Source of the DNA: Burkholderia guangdongensis
GTDB taxonomy: Bacteria > Pseudomonadota > Gammaproteobacteria > Burkholderiales > Burkholderiaceae
DNA length: 64,000 nucleotides
Direction: 5' to 3'
Assembly (NCBI RefSeq): GCF_013403875.1
Contig: NZ_JACBNX010000018.1
Location: 1-64,000, forward strand
Each line of letters begins with the position of its first letter. The first letter of the stretch is position 1. This document shows, piece after piece, positions 13,326-22,449 of the stretch. Made by a program: the position numbers and the translations under genes. The notes beneath the pieces are model-generated. The model did not search any database, was not told the DNA's origin, and saw only the letters and a program-made list of their open reading frames with translations.

Positions 13326-14378
13326 TCAGACCGGCTGGCGGACGAACGGCAGGCGGCGGCCTTCGCGCTCGCTTTGCGCCGCGAGTTCGATGATCGTCAT
13401 CACGTCGACCGCGTCCTGCGGTGTGACCGGGAACGGTGCGCCGTCGTGGATCGACGCGGCGAGCGCGCGGTAGAACTCCGCATACGCGCCGTCGAGCGTC
13501 GGCACCGGGCGCTCGGTCTCGACTTCGCCGTCCAGCACGCGCAGCACGCCGGGCCGGTTGCCGCCGCCGAACTCGACGTGATCCGGCGTGAGGCCGGCCT
13601 TCAGCTGGTCCTCCTGCGTGTCGAGGCCGAACTTCTGGTAGCTGCCGAGCGTGCCGTGCAGCGTGAAGCGCGCGGGCTCGATCGCGGACAGCGCGCTCGC
13701 ATGCAGCGCGACGTCCTTGTCCGGATAGCCGAGCAGCAGATGCACGAAATCGGGCGCGGTGCCGCCGTCGCGGCGGGTCTTGACGGTTGCGTCGACGGTG
13801 TCGGGCACGCCGAACAGCGCGAGCGCCTGGTCGATCAGGTGCGGGCCGAGGTCGTACAGCAGGCCGCCGCCGCGCGCGGCTTCCTCGCGCCAGCGCGCGC
13901 GCACCTGTGGGCGAAAGCGGTCGAAATGCGACGCGACGTACGTGATGCGGCCGAGCTCGCCGCGCTCGACGAGCCCGCGCACGGTCAGGAAATCGCCGTC
14001 CCAGCGGCGGTTGTGGAACGGCGCGAACACGCGGCTCCTTGCGTTCGCGAGCCGCGCGAGCGCGAGCGCTTCGTCCGACGTCAGCGTGACCGGCTTGTCG
14101 ACGACGACGTGCCGCCCGGCCTCGAGCACGCGCTGCGCGAGCGGGAAATGCGTGTCGTTCGGCGTCGCGATCACCACGCACTCGATGTCGTCGAACGCGA
14201 GCAGCGTGTCGAGATCGGCGACGACGCGCGCGCCCGGATACGCGGCCTGCGCGCGCTCCGGCTGGCCGGTCGCGATCGCGGCGACCTGCGTGCGGCCGCT
14301 CGCGGCGATCACCGGCGCATGAAACGTCGCGCCGGCGAAACCGAAACCCATCAAACCCACTTTGAGCAATGACGACAT
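13326..14378 (-). CDS. Gfo/Idh/MocA-family NAD(P)-dependent oxidoreductase
   Basis: A 350-residue oxidoreductase. The N-terminal Rossmann domain has GFGFAG at residues 11-16, and the family's E/D-K-P motif is VVVDKPVTLT (Asp94-Lys95). The catalytic His region is LLYDLGPHLIDQ (Asp176, His180). These proteins oxidise or reduce sugar and inositol-type carbonyls. It resembles the YdgJ-type branch. It is monocistronic between the lipoprotein and the catabolic operon. The substrate is unknown. Confidence 0.87.
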   Translation of the reverse strand: MSSLLKVGLMGFGFAGATFHAPVIAASGRTQVAAIATGQPERAQAAYPGARVVADLDTLLAFDDIECVVIATPNDTHFPLAQRVLEAGRHVVVDKPVTLTSDEALALARLANARSRVFAPFHNRRWDGDFLTVRGLVERGELGRITYVASHFDRFRPQVRARWREEAARGGGLLYDLGPHLIDQALALFGVPDTVDATVKTRRDGGTAPDFVHLLLGYPDKDVALHASALSAIEPARFTLHGTLGSYQKFGLDTQEDQLKAGLTPDHVEFGGGNRPGVLRVLDGEVETERPVPTLDGAYAEFYRALAASIHDGAPFPVTPQDAVDVMTIIELAAQSEREGRRLPFVRQPV

Positions 14379-14597
14379 GGCGATCCTGTGAACGATGCGG
14401 AATGTGCGGACGGTGCGGTGCAGGCGGCGCGGCGGCCGGAGCTCGCGCGACAGGGCGCTATTGTGGCACGGCGGCGCGTGGAGGAAGGGGGTATTGGCCG
14501 AGCGGCCAGGGGTGGGGGCGGGGCAACCTGCGCATGCGTGTGTGCGCGCGGGTGCGCCGGGGCGACGACCCCGGCGCTTCGGACGGAATGTCCGCGA

Positions 14598-15368
14598 TCA
14601 GGACAGCTTCGAGAAGTCTGGCGGTCTGCGTTCGGCAAACGCGGCGAAGGCTTCGCGCGCCTCCGCGCTCTTCAGCCGATCGGCGAACAGCGCGCCTTCC
14701 TCGGCCATCCGCGCGAGGATCCGCTCCTGATCGCGCATCAGCCGCTTGGTGATGCTGAGGGCGCCGGCCGGCCGTTTGGTCAGCGCGATCGCCGCGTCCA
14801 GCGCCGCCTTGCGCAATTCGGCCTGTGGCACCACGGCATTCGCCAGCCCGCACGCGAGCGCGGTCTGAGCGTCCATCGGCTGGCCTAGCGCGAACATCGC
14901 GTAGGCGCGCGCATGACCGATCCGCAGCGGCAGCAGCAGGCTCGACGCCGCCTCGGGCACCACCGCGAGATTGACGAACGGCGTCGTCAGCCGTGCGTTT
15001 TCGGCGAGATAGACCAGGTCGCAATGCAGCAGCATCGTGGTGCCGACGCCGACGGCATTGCCTTGCACCGCCGCAATCAGCGGCTTGCCGGCCTTGCCGA
15101 TCGTGCTGATGAAGCGATGCGCCGGACTGGGGCCGGTGCTTTCGCTGCGCGATCGGGCGGCGAAATCGGAGATGTCATTGCCCGCCGTGAAGCTGTCGCC
15201 GTCCCCCTGGAGCAGGACCGCCCGGATGGACGCATCGGCCTCGGCCCGATCCAGCCCATCCGACAGCGCGTCGTACATCGCACCGGTGAGTGCGTTCTTC
15301 TTGTCGGCCCGTTGCAGCGTCAGCGTCATCACGCCATCCGCGATTTCGGTCTTCACGTATTCCGTCAT
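14598..15368 (-). CDS. Enoyl-CoA hydratase/isomerase-family protein
   Basis: A 256-residue crotonase-fold enzyme. The oxyanion-hole segments are FTAGNDISDF (residues 60-69) and QGNAVGVGTTMLL (102-114). The loop TPFVNLAVVPEAASS (129-143) has Phe-Val where classic hydratases carry the first catalytic Glu, and keeps a Glu at 139. This pattern is more like the isomerase-like or less characterised branch than mitochondrial-type hydratase. The start MTEYVKTEIADG lies ten bases after the stop of the preceding gene. It is the last gene of the MFS / CoA-transferase / nitronate monooxygenase-like operon, so it probably acts on an acyl-CoA made by the CoA transferase. Confidence 0.85.
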   Translation of the reverse strand: MTEYVKTEIADGVMTLTLQRADKKNALTGAMYDALSDGLDRAEADASIRAVLLQGDGDSFTAGNDISDFAARSRSESTGPSPAHRFISTIGKAGKPLIAAVQGNAVGVGTTMLLHCDLVYLAENARLTTPFVNLAVVPEAASSLLLPLRIGHARAYAMFALGQPMDAQTALACGLANAVVPQAELRKAALDAAIALTKRPAGALSITKRLMRDQERILARMAEEGALFADRLKSAEAREAFAAFAERRPPDFSKLS

Positions 15369-15378
15369 GGCGGTTTCC

Positions 15379-16383
15379 TCAAGCAAGGGTGTTGGCCGGC
15401 GCGTGGGCGCCATCGAACAAGCCGGTCAGCCGGCGGCGGGTAATGTGTTCGGCGTCGCGCATGATGCGATCGATCAATTCCCGCGCCGTGGGGATGTCGT
15501 CGATCAGCGAAGCGACGAGACCGCACGACCAGGCGCCTGCGTCCATATCGCCGTCCTTCATGACCTTCGGATAGACGCCGGCCACTTCGGGGACGATGTC
15601 CTCGAACACGATCTTCGAGCCCAGCGCTTTCTCCTTCTCCAGCAGGCGCTCGACGCCCGCGTTCGTGAGCACGCGCTCGGTGTTGCGCAGCGGCCGCATG
15701 ATCAGGCGCGTGTCGAGTTCGGTGGCCGCCACGATCGCGCGCTTGACGTTTTCATGCACCGGCGCCTCCTTCGTCGCAATGAAGCGCGTCCCCATGTTGA
15801 TGCCCTCGGCGCCCAGCGCAAGCGCGGCAACCAGTTGGGCGCCGGTGCCCATGCCACCCGACGCGACGAACGGCACCTTCAGTTTCCGGGCGGCAAGCGG
15901 CAGGAGAATCATGTTCGGGATGTCGTCTTCGCCTGGATGGCCCGCGCATTCGAATCCATCGATGCTCAACGCGTCGACGCCCGCGGCCTCCGCACTCAAC
16001 GCGTGCCGAACGGCGGTGCACTTGTGGATGACCTTGATGCCGGCCTCCTTGAGGGGCGGCAGCCATCGTTTCGGGTTGTTGCCCGCCGTCTCGACGATCT
16101 TGACGCCGCCATCGATGATGGCTTTCACGAACCCGGGGTAATCGGGCGGCGTGACGGACGGCAGAAAGGTCAGATTCACGCCGAACGGCTTGTCGGTCAT
16201 CTCGCGGCAACGCGCGATTTCATTCGCCAGGTTTTCCGACGTGCGCTGCGTGACCGCCGTAATGATCCCCAGCCCGCCGGCGTTCGACACCGCCGCCGCC
16301 ATTTCGGCAAAACCGACCCAATGCATCCCGCCTTGAATGATCGGGTGTTCGATACCGAACAGTTCTGTAATTGCAGTCTTCAT
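15379..16383 (-). CDS. Nitronate monooxygenase-like flavoprotein (NMO / FabK-like TIM barrel)
   Basis: A 334-residue FMN-dependent TIM-barrel protein of the 2-nitropropane dioxygenase family. N-terminal IIQGGMHWVGFAEMA and the phosphate-binding segment ASGGMGTGAQLVAALALGAE (Gly-rich near 175-181), followed by MGTRF, define the family. The catalytic-type histidine is in FECAGHPGED (His149). Members oxidise propionate-3-nitronate or act as enoyl reductases on CoA thioesters, and the operon context with CoA-thioester enzymes favours the latter kind of role. It sits between the CoA transferase and the enoyl-CoA hydratase. Confidence 0.85.
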   Translation of the reverse strand: MKTAITELFGIEHPIIQGGMHWVGFAEMAAAVSNAGGLGIITAVTQRTSENLANEIARCREMTDKPFGVNLTFLPSVTPPDYPGFVKAIIDGGVKIVETAGNNPKRWLPPLKEAGIKVIHKCTAVRHALSAEAAGVDALSIDGFECAGHPGEDDIPNMILLPLAARKLKVPFVASGGMGTGAQLVAALALGAEGINMGTRFIATKEAPVHENVKRAIVAATELDTRLIMRPLRNTERVLTNAGVERLLEKEKALGSKIVFEDIVPEVAGVYPKVMKDGDMDAGAWSCGLVASLIDDIPTARELIDRIMRDAEHITRRRLTGLFDGAHAPANTLA

Positions 16384-16444
16384 GACAATGCTCCTGTGTC
16401 TCTATCGGTCGTCATTCGGGTTTCAATCGGACTTCAATCGGGTT

Positions 16445-17641
16445 TCATCCCACCACGTTGCCGGCGCGCAGCCTGGCGATCTCGTCTGCGTCGTAGCCGG
16501 CCTCGCGCAGAATCTCGTCGCTGTGCTGGCCGACGTCGGGCGCCTTGCGCGGCTTGACTTTGGGTTGGCCGGAAACGAACAGCGGGGAGTCGACCGTCAT
16601 CAGCGTGTCGTTTTCGAACGGCACCAGAAAACCGTTGTCGATCGCCTGCCGGTCGTTGGCGGCATCGTTATGGTCGGCGACGATCTCGAACACCAGACCG
16701 GCCTCGTTCAGGATGGCCTGCCATTCGCCGCGCTCGCGCGTCGCGAACGCGGCGTCGAGGGCCGCGATCAATTCGGTCGAACGTTCGAATCGGTCGGGCT
16801 GCGTGGCGAAGCGAGGATCGTCGAGCAGGGATTCGACGCCCAGGCATTTCGCGAGAACGGGCCATTGGCGCTCTTCGTTGAGGATCGTCAGCATCAGCCA
16901 GCGGTCGTCGCGACAGCGGTAATAGGCGGTCAGCGCATTGAAATGGCGTTCGCGCGGCGGCCTCGGGAAAAAGGTCGCCCCGCACAACGCGGCCTGGACC
17001 GTGGTGCCGTTCGCCCACAGGCCGTTGGCGATCAGCGACGAGCCGACCTGCATGCCGCGCCCGCTGCGCTCGCGCTCGTAAAGCCCGGCCGCGATGGCCG
17101 CGAACAGCGAGATCGCGGACGGCTGGTCGCCCATGCCGAGGTTGGCGCGGGCCGGCGCGGATTCGGCGGCGTTGCGCACGCCGTCCATCAACCCCGAACG
17201 CGCCCACCAGGCCGTCTGGTCGAAGCCGGGTTTGCCCGCTTCGTCGCCGACCTCCCCATAACCGGTGAACGACGCATAGATGAGCCGCTCGTTGAGCGCG
17301 GAGAGCGCGTCGTAGCCGATGCCGAGCTTCTTGCGCACCGCCAGCGGGAAATTGGTGATGAAGACGTCCGCCTGCCGCACGAGACGCTGCAGCACCGCCA
17401 GGCCTTCGGGGCTGGCGAGATTGAGCGCTAGGCCGCGCTTGTTGCGATTGTCCAGCAGCCAGACGTAGTTGAGGTCCGCTTTCGGCGTGCCCGGTATCCG
17501 CGCGAGATTGCGGCCGGGGTCTCCCGCGCCCGGCGGCTCGATCTTGATCACGTCGGCGCCGAAATCCGCCAGCACGGTCGCGGCGCCGGGTGCGGCGATG
17601 AAACTGCTGCAGTCGATGACGCGCAGGCCTTCGAAGATCAT
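16445..17641 (-). CDS. Family III (CaiB/BaiF) acyl-CoA transferase
   Basis: A 398-residue class III CoA transferase. The start MIFEGLRVIDCSSFIAAP and the segment VIKIEPPGAGDPGR are hallmark sequences. The catalytic aspartate is in LGMGDQPSAI (Asp172), matching Asp169 of formyl-CoA transferase. Such enzymes move CoA between carboxylates such as succinate and an aromatic or branched acid. It follows the MFS transporter gene, so the imported acid is probably activated here. The two downstream genes would then process the thioester. Confidence 0.92.
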   Translation of the reverse strand: MIFEGLRVIDCSSFIAAPGAATVLADFGADVIKIEPPGAGDPGRNLARIPGTPKADLNYVWLLDNRNKRGLALNLASPEGLAVLQRLVRQADVFITNFPLAVRKKLGIGYDALSALNERLIYASFTGYGEVGDEAGKPGFDQTAWWARSGLMDGVRNAAESAPARANLGMGDQPSAISLFAAIAAGLYERERSGRGMQVGSSLIANGLWANGTTVQAALCGATFFPRPPRERHFNALTAYYRCRDDRWLMLTILNEERQWPVLAKCLGVESLLDDPRFATQPDRFERSTELIAALDAAFATRERGEWQAILNEAGLVFEIVADHNDAANDRQAIDNGFLVPFENDTLMTVDSPLFVSGQPKVKPRKAPDVGQHSDEILREAGYDADEIARLRAGNVVG

Positions 17642-17662
17642 GTAGGTATCCTCTTCAACTGT

Positions 17663-19036
17663 TCAGGTCCGGCCCGCAACATGCGCGCTCGCGCCGGGAT
17701 GCGTGCCGGCCGCCCTGATCGCCGCGAGGACGACGAGCCCGGACGCGACATACATGGCCATCAGCAGATAGAGGCCGTATACGTTGCTGCCCGTGCTCTT
17801 CGCGAGCATCGCGTTGATCGACGGGGCGACCGCCGGACCGAGGTTGCCGAGGCTGCTGATCAGCGCGAGCCCGCCCGCGGCTGCGCCTTTGGACAGGTAT
17901 TCGCTCGTCAGCGCGAAGAAGAGCGGGGTCGCCGAACTGAGTCCGATGTACGCGAGCGTCAGGCCGGCGAGCGAAGCGGCGATTTGCGCGCTCGCGTGCC
18001 CTTGCGTCAGCGTGACCACGCCGAGCCCGGCCGCCGCCAGCGTCGTGGCGAACGCATAGTGGCGGCGCCGTTCCTTGTGTGCGTCGGAGTGGCGCGCGAA
18101 CCAGATCATCCCGCCGATCGCGCAGACCTGCGGGACGGCGGCGAGCAGCCCGACCGTGAAGAGATCGTGGATGCCCCAGCCGTGAATCAGCGATGGCAGC
18201 GTGAAGACGACCGTGTAGGTGGCGCCGAGCAGCAGAAAGTACGTGAGCGCGAGGCAGTACGCCTTCGGGTCGCGCAGCATGTGCAGAAAACCGCCGTCCG
18301 ACTCGCCTTCGATATCCTTTTCGTCGTGTTCGAGCCGCTCGCGCAGCAGCGCTTTTTCGGCCGGCGACAGCCAGTCCGCGTGTTCCGGGCCGTCGTCCAG
18401 GCGCAGATAGATCACGATGCCGAGTATCGCCGCCGGCAGCCCCTGCAGGATGAACAGCCACTGCCAGCCGAAATATCCGCCGACATGGTCGAAGTATTTG
18501 AGGATCGCGCCCGAAATCGGGCCGGCCACCATCCCGGCGACCGTCGCGGCCGACATGAAGATCGCGATCACCTGGCCGCGCCGCGCGGACGGATACCAGT
18601 ACGTGAAGTAAAGAATGATGCCCGGGAAGAAGCCGGCTTCGAGCGCGCCGAGCAGAAAGCGCAGCACGTAGAACTGGGTGGGCGTGCCGACGAACATCAT
18701 GCCGGCCGCGGCGAGGCCCCAGCAGAACATGATGCGCAGAAGCGTCTTGCGTGCGCCGATCTTCTCCAGCATCAGATTGCTCGGGATTTCGAACAGAAAA
18801 TAACCGATGAAGAAGATGCCGGCGCCGAGCGCGTACACCGGCGCGTCGAAGCTCAACGTCTGCTTCATCTGCAACTGCGCATACCCGATGTTGATCCGGT
18901 CCAGGAACGCGACCATGTAGCAGACCAGCAGCAACGGCAGCAGGCGCCAGTTGACCTTCCTGTAGACAGCGGCGTCTTCCGTCGCGGGGGCCGCGCGCCC
19001 CGCCGTGGGGCCGATCGGGTTCGACTTGGGGTTCAT
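17663..19036 (-). CDS. MFS transporter, anion:cation symporter (ACS) type
   Basis: A 457-residue major facilitator protein with 12 hydrophobic segments. The first helix region VNWRLLPLLLVCYMVAFLDR and then INIGYAQLQM is typical of the ACS family (phthalate, tartrate, hexuronate, 4-hydroxyphenylacetate permeases). The cytoplasmic central loop is charged (HDEKDIEGESDGG). The start MNPKSNPIG is chosen over a longer frame because the extra 59 residues overlap the promoter region and lack family features. It is first in the operon and probably imports the organic acid used by the CoA transferase. The divergently spaced AraC gene upstream is the likely regulator. Confidence 0.87.
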   Translation of the reverse strand: MNPKSNPIGPTAGRAAPATEDAAVYRKVNWRLLPLLLVCYMVAFLDRINIGYAQLQMKQTLSFDAPVYALGAGIFFIGYFLFEIPSNLMLEKIGARKTLLRIMFCWGLAAAGMMFVGTPTQFYVLRFLLGALEAGFFPGIILYFTYWYPSARRGQVIAIFMSAATVAGMVAGPISGAILKYFDHVGGYFGWQWLFILQGLPAAILGIVIYLRLDDGPEHADWLSPAEKALLRERLEHDEKDIEGESDGGFLHMLRDPKAYCLALTYFLLLGATYTVVFTLPSLIHGWGIHDLFTVGLLAAVPQVCAIGGMIWFARHSDAHKERRRHYAFATTLAAAGLGVVTLTQGHASAQIAASLAGLTLAYIGLSSATPLFFALTSEYLSKGAAAGGLALISSLGNLGPAVAPSINAMLAKSTGSNVYGLYLLMAMYVASGLVVLAAIRAAGTHPGASAHVAGRT

Positions 19037-19280
19037 TTCCGTCTCCGTGCGCCGATCGAATCGGGCATGCTTGTTCTTGATCGCAACGAGCGCGCGATCA
19101 TGTGTCGCGACGGCTCCTTGCGCTCTTTGAGTGGGCTTGATATCGGAGACTATCGAATGCGGCGATGCGCCCGGAAGGTTTGATTCGCTCAGCGCGCAGT
19201 GAGTTTCGACCACCGCTGCGTCATCGCCGAACGTCGAGCGCGCCGGCGCTGCCGGGATGGGCCGATGTCGTGCGGTACGC

Positions 19281-20312
19281 CTACGGCTTGCGATAGTACG
19301 AAGGATTGTGCTGTGTCCACCGGATGAACGCGTGACGGAAATTGGCGGCCTCGCTGTAGCCCAGCCGGGTCGCGATCTCGTCGTTCGTCATGTCGGTATT
19401 GCGCAGATACTCGATCGCGAGGCGCATCCGCACCTCGGCCAGGATGTCGCGATACGACATCTGCTCGGCCGCGAGCCGGCGGCGCAGCGCTCGCGCGTTG
19501 GTCTTCAATTCCCCGGCGATCGCGTCGATGTTCGGAAACCGGCCCGGCTGCTCGAACAAGACCCGATAGACCTCCGCGGCGATGGTTCCGGCCTTGCGGA
19601 CTTCGGCCAGACCTCTTTCGCACATCTCCAGCGCCATCGCGTTGGTGATGGGATTCGCATAGCGCATCGGCTCCGTCATCCAGCGCCGATCGAATCGCAA
19701 CTCGTTGCGTTCCTGGCTGAATCGCACCGGGCAGCCGAACACGCGCTCGTAGTCGCGCGCGTGTTCGGGCGCCGCGTATCTGACGCGCACACCCGACAGC
19801 CTGAACGAAGACCCGTATAGATCCTGGTTGATCGTGACGTGACTGGCGAACTGAAACTCCATGGTCAGCCGGTACAGATCGTCATCCGGCGAATCGCACA
19901 GCAAGGGCGTGTAGACGAAAATCGCGTCGTTGCCGTCTTCGTCATACGTCATGTCGGCCACCGGCCCCATCACGCGGTGGTACTTCAGTGCGAACTGCAA
20001 CGACTCCTGATGAGACCGACTGCTGAGCAGCGCATAGCCGTACATCCCGTAAGCGGTGACGCGCATGCGCTCGCCGGCGCGGAACGCGCAGCGGCTGGCA
20101 TCCGGGGTCAGCCGGAGGGCGTTCAGAAACGCCTGCTGCGTCTGCCGATACGACACCCGGGTGTCGGGCGACTGAAGCCGCTCCGGCGTGATGCCGGTAC
20201 CCGCCAGGACGTCGGCCGGATCGATGCCGATCTCGGACAGCGCAAAGGCCAGCGCGGCGATCTTGTGTGGCGGATACACCTTGTCATTGAAACCCGGTCC
20301 AGCGAGCTGCAT
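19281..20312 (-). CDS. AraC-family transcriptional regulator (PF12625 arabinose-binding-like N-domain)
   Basis: A 343-residue regulator. The large N-terminal region (about 15-215) resembles the ligand-binding domain shared by OruR/ArgR-like AraC regulators (VSYRQTQQAFLNALRLTPD, AYGMYGYALLSS). The C-terminal double helix-turn-helix ends with EIATRLGYSEAANFRHAF and WTQHNPSYYRK, the canonical AraC signature. It lies directly upstream of the MFS-CoA transferase operon in the same direction, separated by about 240 bases. It probably activates that operon in response to the transported acid. Confidence 0.9.
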   Translation of the reverse strand: MQLAGPGFNDKVYPPHKIAALAFALSEIGIDPADVLAGTGITPERLQSPDTRVSYRQTQQAFLNALRLTPDASRCAFRAGERMRVTAYGMYGYALLSSRSHQESLQFALKYHRVMGPVADMTYDEDGNDAIFVYTPLLCDSPDDDLYRLTMEFQFASHVTINQDLYGSSFRLSGVRVRYAAPEHARDYERVFGCPVRFSQERNELRFDRRWMTEPMRYANPITNAMALEMCERGLAEVRKAGTIAAEVYRVLFEQPGRFPNIDAIAGELKTNARALRRRLAAEQMSYRDILAEVRMRLAIEYLRNTDMTNDEIATRLGYSEAANFRHAFIRWTQHNPSYYRKP

Positions 20313-20566
20313 TCGGTGGCTCTCCTAAGTGGGGATCAATCTTACCCGCGCGTCGGACGACACCAATCGATGATGACCCGGATTTCGTCGGCGATATGTA
20401 TCGTTCATGCCGGGCCCGCGATGCGATACGTCGAGTCAGGCCGAAAATAACCGGGTTCTGGTCACGTTCCCCCTTCCGGGATGCCGAATGGCGTGATTGA
20501 GTGCGGCCGGCGTCCGTCCGCGAAGCCGTGCGCGCCGGGACGGCCGCGTGACCCTCGTTATCCTCG

Positions 20567-21334
20567 TCACCCTCGCCCGACGAACGGCATCTTGCTCGCC
20601 ATCACGGTCAAGAACTGCACATTCGCGGCGAGCGGCAGCTCGGCCATGTACAGCACCGCGTCGGCGACGTGCGCGACGTCCATCAGCGGCTCCACCGCGA
20701 TCTCGCCGTTCGCCTGCGGCACGCCGTGCGCCATCCGCTCGGCCATCTCGGTCGCCGCGTTGCCGATGTCGATCTGCCCGCAGACGATGTCGTACTTGCG
20801 CCCGTCGAGCGACACCGACTTCGTGAGGCCCGTGATCGCGTGCTTGGTCGACGTGTACGCGATGCTGTTCGGCCGCGGCGCGTGCGCCGAGATCGAGCCG
20901 TTGTTGATGATCCGCCCGCCGCGCGGCGACTGCGCCTTCATCAGCCCGAACGCCGCGCGCGTGCACAGGAACACGCCGGTCAGGTTCGTGTCGACGACCG
21001 CGCGCCATGCGTCGATGTCGAGCGCGTCGATTTCGACCGGCGGGCCGCTGCGGCCCGCGTTGTTGAACAGCACGTCGAGGCGGCCGTAGCGCGTGCGGAT
21101 CTCGTCGAACAGGCGCGCGACGCTGTCCGGATCCGTCACGTCGCAGACGATCGCGAGCGCGTGCTGGCCGCGCGCATGCGCGTCGGCGGCGAGCGACGCG
21201 AGCGGCGCTTCGCGGCGGCCGGCCAGCACGACCGTGTAGCCGTGTTCGAGCAGCCGTTGCGCGCACGCGCGGCCGATCCCGCTGCCCGCGCCGGTGACGA
21301 GCGCGATTTTGCTCGGCTTCGTGGTGGTAGTCAT
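20567..21334 (-). CDS. Short-chain dehydrogenase/reductase
   Basis: A 255-residue classical SDR. The cofactor motif is TGAGSGIG at 14-21, NNAG is at 91-94, and the catalytic tetrad is Asn117, Ser147, Tyr160 and Lys164 (the last two in IAYTSTKHAI). Arg at the end of the second strand (LAGRREA) suggests NADP preference. The start MTTTTKPSK is preferred to a seven-codon longer frame. Nothing nearby reveals the substrate. Confidence 0.9.
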   Translation of the reverse strand: MTTTTKPSKIALVTGAGSGIGRACAQRLLEHGYTVVLAGRREAPLASLAADAHARGQHALAIVCDVTDPDSVARLFDEIRTRYGRLDVLFNNAGRSGPPVEIDALDIDAWRAVVDTNLTGVFLCTRAAFGLMKAQSPRGGRIINNGSISAHAPRPNSIAYTSTKHAITGLTKSVSLDGRKYDIVCGQIDIGNAATEMAERMAHGVPQANGEIAVEPLMDVAHVADAVLYMAELPLAANVQFLTVMASKMPFVGRG

Positions 21335-21396
21335 TGCTGCGAGTCTCCTCTGCAAAGTCAGTCCGCTGCTTCAGTTCGCTGTTTCAGTCCGTTGCT

Positions 21397-22176
21397 TCAG
21401 TCCGCTGCTGTCGCCGTCGCCGGCCGAAGTCCCGCGATTTGCCGGACCGCGGCCTGCACGATGATCGACAGCACGGCGGCCGACGCGAATGCGGTGCCCA
21501 CCGGCATGCGCGGCAGCAGTCCGACGAGCGTAAGACAGAACGCGACGAACGAGAACCGGCCGAGCACCATGCCGCGCAGCAGCCGGATCACGAACGCGGG
21601 CCCGTGCGCGCGGTGCGACGACACGGCCAGCACGCTGCCGAGCAGCGGGAACACCGCGAACAGGCCGCTCCATGCGGGGCCAAGCGTGCCCGACAACGAC
21701 GTGACCGCCCAGGTCAGCGCGGCGCCCGCGCACGCGCGGCCGGCCAGATCGGCGCGCGTGAGCGGCGCGTTCGCGCCCGATGCTTGCGCGCGCGGCAGGC
21801 AGGACTGGCCGAACGCGATCGCGGCGAGCGCGACGGCCGTGGCCGCGCCGGGCGTCGCCGGCAGCCGCGACAGCAACGACGCCGCCGCGAGCCAGGCGGC
21901 GAAGCTCGCCGGCAGCGCGAGCGGCCACGCGTGGCGGCGGCACGTCCATGCATAGGTGAAATTGAACGCTTCGGACGCGAGGATCGCGGCGAGCGACAGC
22001 ACCGCCGCGTGCGCGCCGAACGCGGCGCCGTGCTGCAGCGTGAGCAGCAGCAGGATCGGGCCGGTGACGACCGGCAAGCCGGCGAGCCAGCCCGCGACGG
22101 CCGGCCCCCACCATTTGCCCGACATCGACACGAGCGACAGGAACAGCGGAACCAGCGTGAGCTTCAGTGCGAGCAT
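21397..22176 (-). CDS. Multi-pass inner-membrane protein, function unknown
   Basis: A 259-residue protein with about seven to eight hydrophobic segments and alanine-leucine-rich composition. The N-terminus MLALKLTLVPLFLSLVSMSG is followed by WWGPAVAGWLAGLPVVTGPI, a pattern seen in small permease-like membrane proteins of Burkholderia. There is no ATPase or binding protein nearby. The start is the ATG at the head of the first hydrophobic helix, because the upstream extension reads into the intergenic region. I do not recognise a named family. Confidence 0.75.
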   Translation of the reverse strand: MLALKLTLVPLFLSLVSMSGKWWGPAVAGWLAGLPVVTGPILLLLTLQHGAAFGAHAAVLSLAAILASEAFNFTYAWTCRRHAWPLALPASFAAWLAAASLLSRLPATPGAATAVALAAIAFGQSCLPRAQASGANAPLTRADLAGRACAGAALTWAVTSLSGTLGPAWSGLFAVFPLLGSVLAVSSHRAHGPAFVIRLLRGMVLGRFSFVAFCLTLVGLLPRMPVGTAFASAAVLSIIVQAAVRQIAGLRPATATAAD

Positions 22177-22449
22177 GGAGATGCGGCCCGTATTAAAACC
22201 GCATGCTAGCAGAGCGCGGTGGGGGAAGGTGGCAGCTGCGGCGCCCGCAAACCCGCGCAGTAACAGGGGCCAGAAGTGCGCTGGGACCGAGCCTGAACCG
22301 CACCCGAACCACACCCCGCGCTCGTGTTAACATGCGCGTCCCGCCCACGCATCCGCACGCCGTCCGCACGCCGTCGTGCACCACGCGAGGGCGCCGTCCG
22401 GGCTTTTCGCTGTCAACCGCAGCCGTCAACCGCAACTCCATCCGCAACC

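Noticed and set aside
21397..22314. Longer start for the membrane protein at 22,314
   Set aside because: The added 46 residues read through the intergenic region and the start of a hydrophobic helix fits 22,176 better.
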